Source: CAZFLD01 sp964519835 (lineage in GTDB: Bacteria > Spirochaetota > Spirochaetia > DSM-27196 > CAZFLD01). From it: a stretch of 31,434 bases of DNA. The stretch is from assembly GCA_964519835.1 (NCBI GenBank), contig CAZFLD010000053.1:1-31434 (forward strand), read 5' to 3'. Both the position numbers and the translations under genes were made by a program. Of the stretch, positions 8,398-19,122 are shown one piece after another. The notes under the pieces were generated by a model that was given only the letters and a program-made list of their open reading frames with translations, did not search any database and was not told the origin of the DNA. Position 1 is the first letter of the stretch. Each line of letters starts with the position of its first letter.

Positions 8398-8523
8398 AAT
8401 CGCTCCCGTTTGAAGTGTTTCGACGATTGTCACTCCACGGCGACAGACTGTCAACGCGCACGGACGGTATAACTTGGCAACCGGTCCTTCGCGCCAATCT
8501 CCACGTCGCGGGAGACCACGAGG

Positions 8524-9618
8524 TCAGGGCGTGTACGCCGCACCTTCGGCCATCATTGCCAGGTAGTTCGAGACCGGTACGTAGCTCGCCACGCTGTTGC
8601 CGCTTCCGAGCACGTACCCGCCCTTGTCCATGCAGCTTTCCAGGATGCTGCGAACGTGGTCCCGGAGTTCCGTCTCGCCATTCCGGCACAGCCGATCCAC
8701 ATCAACGCCGCCGATGATACCGACACGATCGCCGTACTGCCTATAGGCATCAGCTACCGGAAGGATGGCGTCTTCGAAGGAGTGTTTTGCGTCGATTCCG
8801 ACATCGCCAATAAGATCGTCCATCAGACTGTACATGTTGCCACAGGAATGTAAGACGTGAAGTTTACCGTGGGCGTGGGCCAGTTTCGCCATTTTCTTGT
8901 GGTGCGGCAGGTTGAACTCCCGGAGAAAATCCGGAGAGACTATCGTGGCTGTCTTGTGCCCCATATCGTCATGGCCCCATATGCCCATTACCCGGGGCAA
9001 TGCGATGACCTGCTCCATAAAGCGCAGCTTGATCCCGCTAATTCGGTCAAAGACTGCCCGGACCAGGTCGGGCTCATCAATCAGAAAGAACGATAGATTT
9101 TCAATGCCAAAAAAGAAGTTCGATACAAGCGCGAAGGGTCCAAGATGCGACGAGAGAAACATGCCCATGCCGTCCGGAAGGTGATCATGGACGTACTCAA
9201 TCGACTCATAGTCGGCATCAAGATGACTGGGCCATCGATACTCTTCGAACTCTTTCCAGCTCTCGATCCAACCACTCCACGTTACTGAATCCGTGCCTCC
9301 CCGCGTCTCCAGCTTCCGGCGAACAAATGCTCGATCTTCGAAGTCGATACCGATCACCTTGAGAGCGTCATAGCCGAGTCTCTCGTGAACGCGAATGACT
9401 GCGTCCCAGTGCTTCTTTTTGTCATCCGCGAGTTCGACCCAGGGTATGTCGAGGTACTCACGGCAGATCTGCCGGAGCACGGGGAGATCAATGCCGTGTT
9501 CGTGAAAGTGGACCCGCCTGCCTCTGGTCTTGCGCAACAGCACGTCTCGCAGCTCATCGCAATCCGGGTCCGGGGCGTGGTACGGCAGCCGATCCGATAC
9601 CCGTCCCTCAGCGGCCAA
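8524..9618 (-). CDS. URO-D-like (MtaA/CmuA-type) protein, paralog 1
   Basis: The product is 364 residues of the uroporphyrinogen decarboxylase / cobalamin-dependent methyltransferase superfamily. The zinc-type motif HSCG (H257, C259) lies in KLHVLHSCGN, and the conserved acidic stretch GHDDMGHKTA (residues 215-224) precedes it. The C-terminal loop reads GSGNSVASYVP, without the distal cysteine that many MtaA-type enzymes use. The start TTG at 9618 overlaps the preceding gene by 11 nt and is uncertain; no in-frame ATG lies nearby. True URO-D enzymes of heme synthesis have a different N-terminus, and this locus has no other heme gene, so a methyltransferase-like or unknown role in sugar metabolism is more likely. 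Two more paralogs are in the window (28193-29257 and 29490-30485). Confidence 0.85.
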   Translation of the reverse strand: MAAEGRVSDRLPYHAPDPDCDELRDVLLRKTRGRRVHFHEHGIDLPVLRQICREYLDIPWVELADDKKKHWDAVIRVHERLGYDALKVIGIDFEDRAFVRRKLETRGGTDSVTWSGWIESWKEFEEYRWPSHLDADYESIEYVHDHLPDGMGMFLSSHLGPFALVSNFFFGIENLSFFLIDEPDLVRAVFDRISGIKLRFMEQVIALPRVMGIWGHDDMGHKTATIVSPDFLREFNLPHHKKMAKLAHAHGKLHVLHSCGNMYSLMDDLIGDVGIDAKHSFEDAILPVADAYRQYGDRVGIIGGVDVDRLCRNGETELRDHVRSILESCMDKGGYVLGSGNSVASYVPVSNYLAMMAEGAAYTP

Positions 9619-9997
9619 TCTCCGACTCCAGCGCTTCGATTCGCTCGACGACGCTCTCTTCGCCGGAGGTCAGTACTCCATCGACAACCAGCACAGGCAA
9701 GCCCACCGCACTTAGGCTGATGTCTAGGTCCTCCGCCACTGCCGACAAGGCTTCCATTCCGTCATTATGCGCGATGTCATAGATGTCTAAGGCGATATGG
9801 GGCGCGTTTCTCTCTACGCGCAGTAGCCTGTGGGCAAGTTGTTCCATTCGCACCGATTCTTCGCAACTCGAGCAGACCATGAGGTAGAAATAGGTGACAT
9901 CCCGTGGCTGATCGGCGCAACCAATGGTGATCGTTGCCGCCGCAAGTACCAAGACAACGAGCAAAGCGAAGCGCGTTCGAAGGCGGCATCCGATCAA
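9608..9997 (-). CDS. Thioredoxin-like small lipoprotein with a CSSC motif
   Basis: From TTG at 9997 (GGAG 5 nt upstream) the product is 129 residues with a compact signal peptide (RLRTRFALLVVLVLAAATI) and a lipobox-like TIGC at C27. ATG starts at 10036 or 10075 would give 142 or 155 residues with an unusually long region before the hydrophobic core and no clear ribosome site. After the anchor comes VTYFYLMVCSSCEESVR, with C42 and C45 forming a CxxC at the end of a beta strand as in thioredoxin-fold proteins. VGLPVLVVDGVLTSGEE supplies the cis-proline loop (GLPVLVVDG). It is probably an envelope thiol-disulfide protein or a thioredoxin-fold domain of unknown partner. It sits between the TetR regulator and URO-D-like paralog 1 and overlaps the latter. 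Confidence 0.75.
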   Translation of the reverse strand: MIGCRLRTRFALLVVLVLAAATITIGCADQPRDVTYFYLMVCSSCEESVRMEQLAHRLLRVERNAPHIALDIYDIAHNDGMEALSAVAEDLDISLSAVGLPVLVVDGVLTSGEESVVERIEALESEIGR

Positions 9998-10114
9998 CGT
10001 CGCTCCGCTTTGGTGAGTAGTCAGGCTATTGAACATGGCTGCATTATGCGGAATAGCGGGCCCGGACATCAACACGCCGCCGTCGTTGCACTCGACGCCA
10101 CAACACCGATACGG

Positions 10115-10780
10115 TCAATCATGGTGGTCGTCGTGGGCAAGCTCAGGGGAGAGCATGGAATCCGAGGCGGTGAACGGCGGCGTCGGACGAAGTGCCGGTA
10201 GGAGCCAATCGTCCAGATAGCGGAGTCCCTCTCGCACAAGGTCAAACGATCCGTCGGCAATACACCAGTCTAGAAAGAGCGAGCGTACCGAGCGATTAAA
10301 CTCATAGGCAAGGCGCTCAGCGGGCCGATCGACGCGAAACCGACCCAAGGCCTGTCCCTGCGCGAGAACACCGGCGACGATACGATACCACTGTCGTTCC
10401 GGGTTGACGATTACCTTCTCCTGATCGCGGCTGAGGACCTGATTGGCGTAGAGTATCTTCAGGTTGTCCGTTCCAACCATATCGCGAACGTAGCGCATCT
10501 GAGCGCGGGTGAAGGCTTTGAGTTTCTCTTCGGCGGTGGAATACCGATGGAGGTTCCGCGACGCGTAGGCCTCGTAGTAGCGGTCAATCTTCCAGAACTC
10601 TTCGACGACGATATCGCTCTTGGTAGCGAAGTAAGTGTAGAAGGTACCCTTGGCGCAGCCCACGGTCTTGGTTATCTCCTCGACCGTGACCGCGTCGAAG
10701 CCGCGTTCGGCAAAGAGGGTCATGGCGCAGTCAATGATCGCCGCCTTGGTTCGCGCACTCTTGTCTTCCCGTCTGCCCAT
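10115..10780 (-). CDS. TetR-family transcriptional regulator
   Basis: The product is 221 residues. The N-terminal TetR helix-turn-helix is clear: RTKAAIIDCAMTLFAERGFD followed by VTVEEITKTVGCAKGTFYTYF (about residues 10-51). The ligand and dimer domain (residues 60-195) is alpha-helical and diverged, as usual for the family. The start ATG at 10780 lies 3 nt after the stop of the small oxidase-tail frame. It is in the same run as etfB and the dehydrogenase fusion, so it is a candidate repressor of that operon, acting at the dyad at 14347-14377 and responding to a substrate such as lactate or an acyl-CoA. That link is inferred from position only. Confidence 0.93.
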   Translation of the reverse strand: MGRREDKSARTKAAIIDCAMTLFAERGFDAVTVEEITKTVGCAKGTFYTYFATKSDIVVEEFWKIDRYYEAYASRNLHRYSTAEEKLKAFTRAQMRYVRDMVGTDNLKILYANQVLSRDQEKVIVNPERQWYRIVAGVLAQGQALGRFRVDRPAERLAYEFNRSVRSLFLDWCIADGSFDLVREGLRYLDDWLLPALRPTPPFTASDSMLSPELAHDDHHD

Positions 10781-10783
10781 CGC

Positions 10784-10928
10784 TCAGTCCGGAATAACCC
10801 CGGGATTCAGGATGCCCAAGGGGTCGAGAGCCGCCTTGATGCACCACATCACTTCCATCTGAGCGGGATCGACGAATCGAGAGAGGGAGCCGCCGCGGGC
10901 GTGGCGGGTGACAAAGGCGGTCCGTAGG

Positions 10929-10939
<11 letters not shown>
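10784..10939 (-). pseudogene. Orphan C-terminal tail of a second FAD-linked oxidase
   Basis: A 51-codon frame begins with ATG at 10939, overlapping the end of the dehydrogenase fusion, and stops at 10786..10784. A GAGGATCGCG purine stretch precedes the ATG. Its last 30 residues (FVDPAQMEVMWCIKAALDP then LGILNPGVIPD) match the C-terminus of GlcD-type FAD-linked oxidases, the same region in which the upstream fusion protein reads AWDPNNIMNPGKIF. The catalytic GEHGIG part is absent. It is best explained as the remnant of a second oxidase gene or a decayed duplication of the tail. Because it has a start and ribosome site it may still be translated as a small peptide. Confidence 0.7.
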
Positions 10940-13453
<2,514 letters not shown>

Positions 13454-13457
<4 letters not shown>

Positions 13458-14293
13458 TCCCGCGCTCCTTCGGTCAGGTTCTTCTCCTGCAGAAAAGAGA
13501 CAAGCTTTCCTACGGCGTCGGAAGCCCCATCTTCGACGCGAACCATCCTTCCCCCTCTGGTGACCTTTGGTGACTTGATCTGGACGACGCGGGTTGGAGA
13601 TCCCTTTAATCCTACGTACGAGGGTTCCAGATCCATGTCGTCATAGCCCCACACTCGCACCTCTTGGTTTCGCGATCGCTTCTTCCCGCTGAGGGTCGGA
13701 AGGCGAGGCGTTGCAATCTCCTTGACTACGGTAAGGAGCGCGGGCATCTGCACTGTTAGACGCTGATACCCCTCCTCCACCAGTCTCTCCACAATAATGG
13801 TCGCTCCCTGCGCGGAACCTGCCGCGTCTCCCCCGCTTTGCTCAACGGTTTCTATGGCTGCGACGTATCCGGCTATCGGCAGATCCAACCACGAGGCGAT
13901 GCCTGGGCCAACCTGCGCGGTGTCGCCGTCGGTGGCGCGTTCGCCGGCGACGACAAGATCGAAAACGCCCATGGCTCGTATTGCCTGGGCCAGTACATAT
14001 GAGGTAGACCAGGTGTCGGCGCCGGCAAAACGGCGATCGGTAACGAGCACGCCGTTGTCACATCCCATTGCTATTGCTTCCCGCACGGCAACCTCGGCTC
14101 GTGGCGGTCCCATGGTGAGGACTTCCACGACGCCGCCATAGCGTTCCCGTAGTTGGAGCGCGCATTCAATGGCGTAGAGATCAAGGGGATTAACGATCGC
14201 CTGGGCGCCGGATCGAACGATTGTCCCCGTTTCCGGATCCATGCGAACGGCGGAGGTTTCGGGAACCTGTTTTATGGGGACGATAATACGCAT
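13454..14293 (-). CDS. etfB: Electron transfer flavoprotein beta subunit, bifurcating-type signature
   Basis: The product is 279 residues of EtfB (FixA). The start ATG at 14293 has AGGAGG 8 nt upstream. The N-terminus MRIIVPIKQVPET and the AMP/FAD motif TDGDTAQVGP (121-130) are clear. In EtfB proteins of the electron-bifurcating group this motif reads DGDTAQVGP, whereas in simple beta-oxidation ETFs it is different, so the sequence favours a bifurcating or confurcating partner. It is the first gene of the operon and overlaps the EtfA-dehydrogenase fusion gene by 4 nt. The pair would form an EtfB, EtfA and dehydrogenase complex with only two polypeptides. Classification by motif is established for the family; the assignment here is by eye. 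Confidence 0.94.
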
Positions 14294-14329
14294 CGGTCGC
14301 GCCTCCTAACTGTAGAAACGATGGCGGTT

Positions 14330-14358
14330 AGTATGGGTCAAAAAGTGACTGCGGTCAA
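14330..14358 (-). promoter_or_regulatory. Probable promoter of the etfB operon
   Basis: On the minus strand TTGACC (14358..14353; 5/6 to consensus) is followed after exactly 17 bp by CATACT (14335..14330; 4/6). Transcription would start near 14323, leaving about 30 nt before the etfB start with its AGGAGG site. The -35 box lies within the dyad at 14347-14377, as expected for repression. Confidence 0.6.
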
Positions 14359-14377
14359 TTAAATAATGACCGTGGTC
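14347..14377. promoter_or_regulatory. Candidate operator overlapping the etfB promoter
   Basis: GACTGCGGTCA (14347-14357) and TGACCGTGGTC (14367-14377) are inverted copies with two mismatches around an AT-rich 9-bp centre (ATTAAATAA). The inner arms CGGTCA/TGACCG are perfect. Covering the -35 region, it is suited to a repressor; the TetR gene in the same operon or a GntR-type lactate regulator elsewhere are candidates. Confidence 0.5.
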
Positions 14378-14399
14378 GGTTTTTCCGTGCCTCCGACCA
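14373..14399 (-). terminator. Inverted repeat after the rhaM gene, overlapping the operator
   Basis: TGGTCGG (14373-14379) pairs with CCGACCA (14393-14399) around a 13-nt loop. It lies about 100 bp after the rhaM stop on the minus strand and shares bases with the operator dyad. There is no T tract after it, so it may be a second regulator site rather than a terminator. Confidence 0.3.
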
Positions 14400-14496
14400 A
14401 CATCGTATGGGGAAGGTGTGCCGTCTTGTTTACCCGCGCGCATCCTGGTGTACACACTGGTACGTGCCCTTGGGACCGGGCTGCTCCGCACTTCGA

Positions 14497-14838
14497 CTAC
14501 CGGCCGCTCTCCGCGGTTTCATCGAAGTGGAGCTCGAAAAGGGGGACGAGGGGATGTACGATCGGAGAGTCGTCGGGATTCGTCTGCATCAGGTGCGATA
14601 GGGCACGCCACCAACGGCGCATGAGCTCGGTTGCTCGAAGAGCGGCCTTGGTGTTCTCGTCGGTTACCCATTGGCTGGCAAACAGAGTGTCCGTTTCTGA
14701 GTCCAGGTAGATGACGTAGTCTCGAATTCCCGCCCTATCGAACTGCTCGGCAAGCTCGGGCCACAACTCGTCGTGGCACTGCCGATACTCTTCGGCAGCT
14801 CCCGGGACCAGTTTCATCGTGAACCCAACGCGCTTCAC
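14497..14838 (-). CDS. rhaM: L-rhamnose mutarotase
   Basis: The product is 113 residues, the usual length for RhaM, a small dimeric alpha+beta-barrel enzyme that interconverts alpha and beta L-rhamnose in the cytoplasm. The family pattern is clear: VGFTMKLVPGAAEEYRQCHD, ELWPEL, IRDYVIYLDSETDTLFA, then RWWRALSHLMQTNPDDSP. The histidine in CHDELWP and the paired tryptophans of MRRWW occupy the expected active-site positions. The start GTG at 14838 overlaps the sulfatase stop by 4 nt and has AAGGAGG 4 nt upstream. It is the last gene of the sugar operon and the best pointer to an L-rhamnose-like or related deoxyhexose substrate. Confidence 0.95.
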   Translation of the reverse strand: MKRVGFTMKLVPGAAEEYRQCHDELWPELAEQFDRAGIRDYVIYLDSETDTLFASQWVTDENTKAALRATELMRRWWRALSHLMQTNPDDSPIVHPLVPLFELHFDETAESGR

Positions 14839-16217
14839 GGTACCTCCTTGCGCGGCCGATGGTAGTCACCGGCTTGGGAAAGCTCGGCGACCCGGCTGGT
14901 GTAGTCCGGGTCGTGAAAGAGGTTCCGGGATTCGAGCGGGTCCTCTTCCAGGTCGAAGAGCAACCCGTCGTCGGCCGTGTCCAGGGAGTAACAGAGTTTC
15001 CAACGGTCTCGCCGCACCATACGCAGGCGGTCTGGACAATCGAGGCCCCAGGTTGCGATGGAGCCCAAAGTGCACTCAGAAACCACCGCTTGTTCCGAGG
15101 GCTCTCTCCCCGTCACAACAACATCGGCGAGGGACTCGAAGTCGCAATCCGCGTCCAGTCCGCAGAGCGACAGAAGCGTGGGTAAAAGCGACGCGATGGA
15201 GACCGGTTGCAAAATCCGCCTGCCGACGCCTCGGTCACTCGGCCCGTGACCACCCACCGCACCGGGAAGCGAAATGATAAAAGGAACGCGGGCCGAAGGC
15301 TCGAAGAAGGTCTGTTTCTGCACCAAACCGTAATCTCCAAGATGGGTCCCGTGGTCAGAGCAGAACGCCACGGCGGTTGTCTCGCCGAGTCCCAAGCCGT
15401 CGAGAGCGTCGAGGATACGTCCAATGTGACTGTCGACGAAAGCACACTGGGCATAATAGTGATGTCGGATCCGTGCAAGCTCGTGGGCATCGAGTCGGTC
15501 CGAACGCGCGTACTCGTACAAGGAGTCTCGGTACCAACGGGGCCACTGTTCGCGATCTCGGGAAGGCTCGGGCAAGGAGATGAGCATCGGATCGATCAAC
15601 TCCGCAAACGATTGTGGCGGCACCACGGGGGTGTGAGGCGCGTTGTAGGACACCCGGAGAAAAAACTCCTGTTCGGGGCGCGATCGGGCATGTTCGCTCA
15701 GCCAGGACACGGCCTCGTCGGTAACTTGCCACTCGCTCGTGCGCGCCGGATCCGCCGGAAAATGCCCCGCTAACAGCCACTTTGTGTATGGCGAGGGATA
15801 ATGAACCACGCCCCAATCCCCTTCGTCATAGGAGGCTGCATACGCCTCCGGTTGTACCTCGTCGCTATACCAGCGGTCATGCTCCGTTTGGAAGAGCGGT
15901 CGTGATTGATAGGAGGCGTAATGACTCTTTCCGAAACTCGCGGTCGCATATCCCGCATCGGCGAAGCGGTCAACGAGGTTGACCGGCATTGCCTTTGCCA
16001 GATCGGCGTTGGACCACACACCGTGGCTCTCGGACCGGAGGCCGGAAAGCATGGTCGTCCGTGCAGGAACGCATAGCGGCGCCGGGGTATACGCATTGTG
16101 AAAGGAGACCCCGGACCGTGAAATGCGGTCGACGTTGGGGCTTATGGCCCAGGGGCTGTCGTAGCAGCCCAGGGAATCGGCGCGCTGCTCATCAGTCATG
16201 ATCCACAGAACATTCAC
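14835..16217 (-). CDS. Cytoplasmic sulfatase
   Basis: The product is 460 residues of the formylglycine sulfatase family. It has no signal peptide: the protein starts directly with the core strand MNVLWIMTDEQRADSLGCY, metal ligands D9 and probably E10. The catalytic motif CVPAR (C49, P51, R53) fits CxPxR. HGTHLGDYGLVQKQTFFEP and DRWKLCYSLDTADD match the later conserved parts of choline-sulfatase-like and heparan-type enzymes. GTG start at 16217 overlaps the ABC ATPase stop by 4 nt, and its stop overlaps rhaM by 4 nt. A cytoplasmic sulfatase in an importer operon implies that the transported ligand still carries sulfate when it enters. The exact sugar is not readable. Confidence 0.93.
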   Translation of the reverse strand: MNVLWIMTDEQRADSLGCYDSPWAISPNVDRISRSGVSFHNAYTPAPLCVPARTTMLSGLRSESHGVWSNADLAKAMPVNLVDRFADAGYATASFGKSHYASYQSRPLFQTEHDRWYSDEVQPEAYAASYDEGDWGVVHYPSPYTKWLLAGHFPADPARTSEWQVTDEAVSWLSEHARSRPEQEFFLRVSYNAPHTPVVPPQSFAELIDPMLISLPEPSRDREQWPRWYRDSLYEYARSDRLDAHELARIRHHYYAQCAFVDSHIGRILDALDGLGLGETTAVAFCSDHGTHLGDYGLVQKQTFFEPSARVPFIISLPGAVGGHGPSDRGVGRRILQPVSIASLLPTLLSLCGLDADCDFESLADVVVTGREPSEQAVVSECTLGSIATWGLDCPDRLRMVRRDRWKLCYSLDTADDGLLFDLEEDPLESRNLFHDPDYTSRVAELSQAGDYHRPRKEVP

Positions 16218-17275
16218 TGTTGAAGCCTCTCCCCATTCGACCCCGCTCCGTCATCGTTGACGGGGACCGAATCACCAAGGACCAGAGCCATGTCGTCGAT
16301 AGTGGGCATCTGGTCGTGGAGGTAACATCGGACCGCGTGGGTTTCGGCGGCTCGGTACAGAGATGGTTCGATGTCGCGGCACCTCGCCATTGCCTCGGGA
16401 CAGCGATCGGCAAACGGACAGCCACTGCTCTTCTCGCCGGAGGAATCCAGTTCATCACCGGGCTCACCCCAGCTCTTATCCGGATCAGGGAGAGGAATGG
16501 AGCGAATCAACAACTGAGTGTAGGGGTGTTTTGGCGACTTAATGACCGACTCTACGTCACCGACTTCAACAACCCGTCCCTGGTAGAGAATCACGATATC
16601 GTCGCAAAGCTGGTAGGCGGTGGTGAGGTCGTGGGTAACGTAGATCAGGGAGATGCCCATCTCCTTGTTCAGGCGCAATAACTTGTCGAGAATCGTGGCC
16701 CGCAGAGAGGCATCGACCATGGAGACCGGCTCGTCGGCCACAATAAGCTTTGGTTGGAGCAAGAGTGCTCGGGCGATCATCGTGCGCTGCCGTTGCCCGC
16801 CGGAAATCTGGTGGGGAAAGCGCCCAAGGGTCTCGTCGGGTCGCAGCCCCACGACTCGAAGCGCCTCCTCGATCCGTTCCCGAATCTCACCGCGGGTCGT
16901 GGCAATCTTGAACTTCCGGAGCGGCATTTCCAGGATGTGGTCTACTCGGTAGAAGGGGTTGTACACCTCGAAGGGATCCTGAAAAACCGCTTGAACGTCG
17001 GTCCGATAGCTGCGTCGCCCCGCGCTTCCGAGCTTACCCACCGGCACGCCACGGTATTCGACCGTTCCTTCGTCAGGCACGTGGAAGCCGAGCAGCATCC
17101 GCGCCAAGGTCGTCTTGCCGCTTCCACTCTCACCGGCAATTGCGGTGATGCGCGGGTGATCCTCGGTAGCGCGAAAGCTGAAGTCCTTTACGGCCACCAT
17201 CTCTTCGCGCTTGAGCCCGGACTTCCGGATGCGAAAGCGCTTCGTCGCGTGCTGAATATGGAGTAGTGGTTTCAC
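16214..17275 (-). CDS. ABC transporter ATPase, OppF/DppF type
   Basis: The product is 353 residues. The GTG start at 17275 overlaps the preceding ATPase stop by 4 nt and has GGAGGG 6 nt upstream; the longer frame to 17302 has no such site. Walker A is GESGSGKTT (48-56), the signature is SGGQRQR (158 on), Walker B is LIVADEP (177-183), with the switch histidine in YVTHDLTTAYQ. The C-terminal oligopeptide/dipeptide extension has the cysteine-rich pattern CPFADRCPEAMARC. With the second ATPase, two permeases and the binding protein of this operon it forms a complete importer. In spirochaetes and Thermotogae such systems often carry oligosaccharides rather than peptides, which fits this locus. 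Confidence 0.95.
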   Translation of the reverse strand: MKPLLHIQHATKRFRIRKSGLKREEMVAVKDFSFRATEDHPRITAIAGESGSGKTTLARMLLGFHVPDEGTVEYRGVPVGKLGSAGRRSYRTDVQAVFQDPFEVYNPFYRVDHILEMPLRKFKIATTRGEIRERIEEALRVVGLRPDETLGRFPHQISGGQRQRTMIARALLLQPKLIVADEPVSMVDASLRATILDKLLRLNKEMGISLIYVTHDLTTAYQLCDDIVILYQGRVVEVGDVESVIKSPKHPYTQLLIRSIPLPDPDKSWGEPGDELDSSGEKSSGCPFADRCPEAMARCRDIEPSLYRAAETHAVRCYLHDQMPTIDDMALVLGDSVPVNDDGAGSNGERLQQ

Positions 17276-18258
17276 TGTAGACCCTCCGTGGCGATGTAGC
17301 ACGCGACTTCTCGCTCGCCACCAACTCCAAGGAGGGGCGGCGCCTCGTCGAAACAGCCCTTGGAGCGGTCCGCCAAGGGACAGCGGGGGCTAAAGGGGCA
17401 TCCCGGCGGCGGCTCGAGGAGCGAGGGAGCCGAGCCCTCGATGCCTTTGAACAAGGTCTTCTTTTCGAGGGTCGGCAGGCTCCGGATCAGAAAGGTGGTG
17501 TAGGGATGCAGCGGCTCGTGGAAGATGTCACGAACCGGCGCCTTCTCGATAAGACGACCCGCGTACATGACGGCCACGGTATCGACGAACTGGGCCATAA
17601 GCCCCATGTCGTGGCCGATAAGGATCAGCGACACGCCCAGGCGGTTCTGAATCTCCTCCAAGGTCGCCATGACCCGTCGCTGTACTACCACGTCGAGGGC
17701 GCTGGTCGGTTCGTCCGCAAGGATGATGGAGGGACTGAGAGCGACGGCCATGGCTATCCAAACCCGCTGCTTCATACCGCCGGAGAGCTCGTGGGGGAAC
17801 ATGGCCGCCGCATCGGCACGGATACCAACAAAAGACAGGAGGTCGCGGATTCGATTTGCCTGAGCCTTGCGATTCTCGAAAGGTTGCCCGTGAACAACAA
17901 AAATCTCCGCGAACTGTTGCTCGATTCGTTTTACGGGATTCAGGGAGTTCATTGCCCCCTGAGGAATCATAGCAATGTCGCGGTGACGGGTGCGCATCAT
18001 CTCTCGATCGGAGAGCTTGATCAGGTCGCCCTTACCATCAAGAACCACTTCTCCGCCGACAATGCGACCGGGATACTTGATCAGGCGCATAATGCCCAGG
18101 ATGGTTGTCGTCTTCCCGCATCCCGACTCGCCCACCAAACCGAGACGCTCTCCACGCCGAAGCGTCATTGAAACTTGGTTTACGGCCTTTGCATCTCCCC
18201 GACTAGTTTCGAAGTGGACGCTGAAGTCCTTGATCGCCAGTGCTGTCTCGCCTCTCAT
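17272..18258 (-). CDS. ABC transporter ATPase, OppD/DppD type
   Basis: The product is 328 residues from ATG at 18258, which overlaps the upstream permease stop as ATGA; the longer frame to 18369 would lie inside the permease gene. Walker A is GESGCGKTT (43-51), the signature LSGGMKQR (158-165), Walker B ILADEPTSALD, and the switch histidine is in LIGHDMGLMAQ. The C-terminus has the oligopeptide-type cysteine motif CPFSPRCPLADRSKGC. It pairs with the OppF-type ATPase encoded directly downstream. Confidence 0.95.
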   Translation of the reverse strand: MRGETALAIKDFSVHFETSRGDAKAVNQVSMTLRRGERLGLVGESGCGKTTTILGIMRLIKYPGRIVGGEVVLDGKGDLIKLSDREMMRTRHRDIAMIPQGAMNSLNPVKRIEQQFAEIFVVHGQPFENRKAQANRIRDLLSFVGIRADAAAMFPHELSGGMKQRVWIAMAVALSPSIILADEPTSALDVVVQRRVMATLEEIQNRLGVSLILIGHDMGLMAQFVDTVAVMYAGRLIEKAPVRDIFHEPLHPYTTFLIRSLPTLEKKTLFKGIEGSAPSLLEPPPGCPFSPRCPLADRSKGCFDEAPPLLGVGGEREVACYIATEGLQ

Positions 18259-19109
18259 GTGCGGCTCTTCAATTTGGTGTTCACGATCTGGTCCATACCC
18301 GCGGATACAAAAAGAAGGCTCACGAAAATCCAGACAATGAGGATTATCGGCGGGAGCCACCACCACCACATGCCGCGGAGAATCGCTCCGTAGAAATTGG
18401 ACCAGTAGATCATCATCCCCAAGGTGTACTCATTCTGCGGTCCAAGACCGAGCGCCTCCAAGCCGACGGTCATCAGAATGGACGACGAAACGGCAAGGAC
18501 AAAGCTCGCCGCAATGTATGGCAGCAAGTTCGGCAGCACCTCGCGGAAGACGATCTCAATCTCTCCCATGCCGTTGAGACGAGCAACCTGCACGTAAGAT
18601 CGCTCTCGCAAGGAGAGTGTTTGGGCGCGAATCGTGCGCGTCGGAAAGCGCCATGCCAGAAGAGAGACAATAAACGCGATTAAGACGACCGTCATGGATC
18701 GTGTGTTGGTCGCGATCACGATCATAATGGCCATTCCTGGAATCGTGATAAACACGTCCGTCAGTACCCGGATAATGCTGTCGACAATACCACCAAAGTA
18801 TCCGGCGAGGATCCCCAAGAGGGTCCCTACCGCGATTCCTACCCCGCCGGCGATAAGACCGATTTTCAGCGTCTGGGGCGTTGCGTGGGTAAGAACGGCG
18901 AAAATCTCTCGCCCCTGGGTATCAGTGCCGAGAAAGTGCTCCTCTCCTGGAGCAAGACGCGGTAGGGACGAACCCACTTGGGCCCTTTCTTCGGCAACCA
19001 AAAGGGGACCAAACAGCCCGTAGGCTACAAGGAGTACCATCATGACCAGACCGACGACAAGGCTACGGTTCTGTCCCCCGGCGAACTGTTGCAACAATCT
19101 GTTTTTCAT
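18255..19109 (-). CDS. ABC transporter permease, OppC/DppC type
   Basis: The product is 284 residues with about six membrane segments, the first at residues 17-40. The N-terminal family motif HFLGTDTQGREIF (58-70) is typical of DppC, and the EAA-type cytoplasmic loop appears as ARLNGMGEIEI with VLPNLLP (176-197). The start ATG at 19109 lies 13 nt after the OppB-type permease stop, and an AAGGGA stretch precedes it. Four consecutive 4-nt overlaps begin at its stop codon and run through to rhaM, so it is translated as part of one tightly coupled message. Confidence 0.95.
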   Translation of the reverse strand: MKNRLLQQFAGGQNRSLVVGLVMMVLLVAYGLFGPLLVAEERAQVGSSLPRLAPGEEHFLGTDTQGREIFAVLTHATPQTLKIGLIAGGVGIAVGTLLGILAGYFGGIVDSIIRVLTDVFITIPGMAIMIVIATNTRSMTVVLIAFIVSLLAWRFPTRTIRAQTLSLRERSYVQVARLNGMGEIEIVFREVLPNLLPYIAASFVLAVSSSILMTVGLEALGLGPQNEYTLGMMIYWSNFYGAILRGMWWWWLPPIILIVWIFVSLLFVSAGMDQIVNTKLKSRT

Positions 19110-19122
19110 ACTCGCTCGTCCC

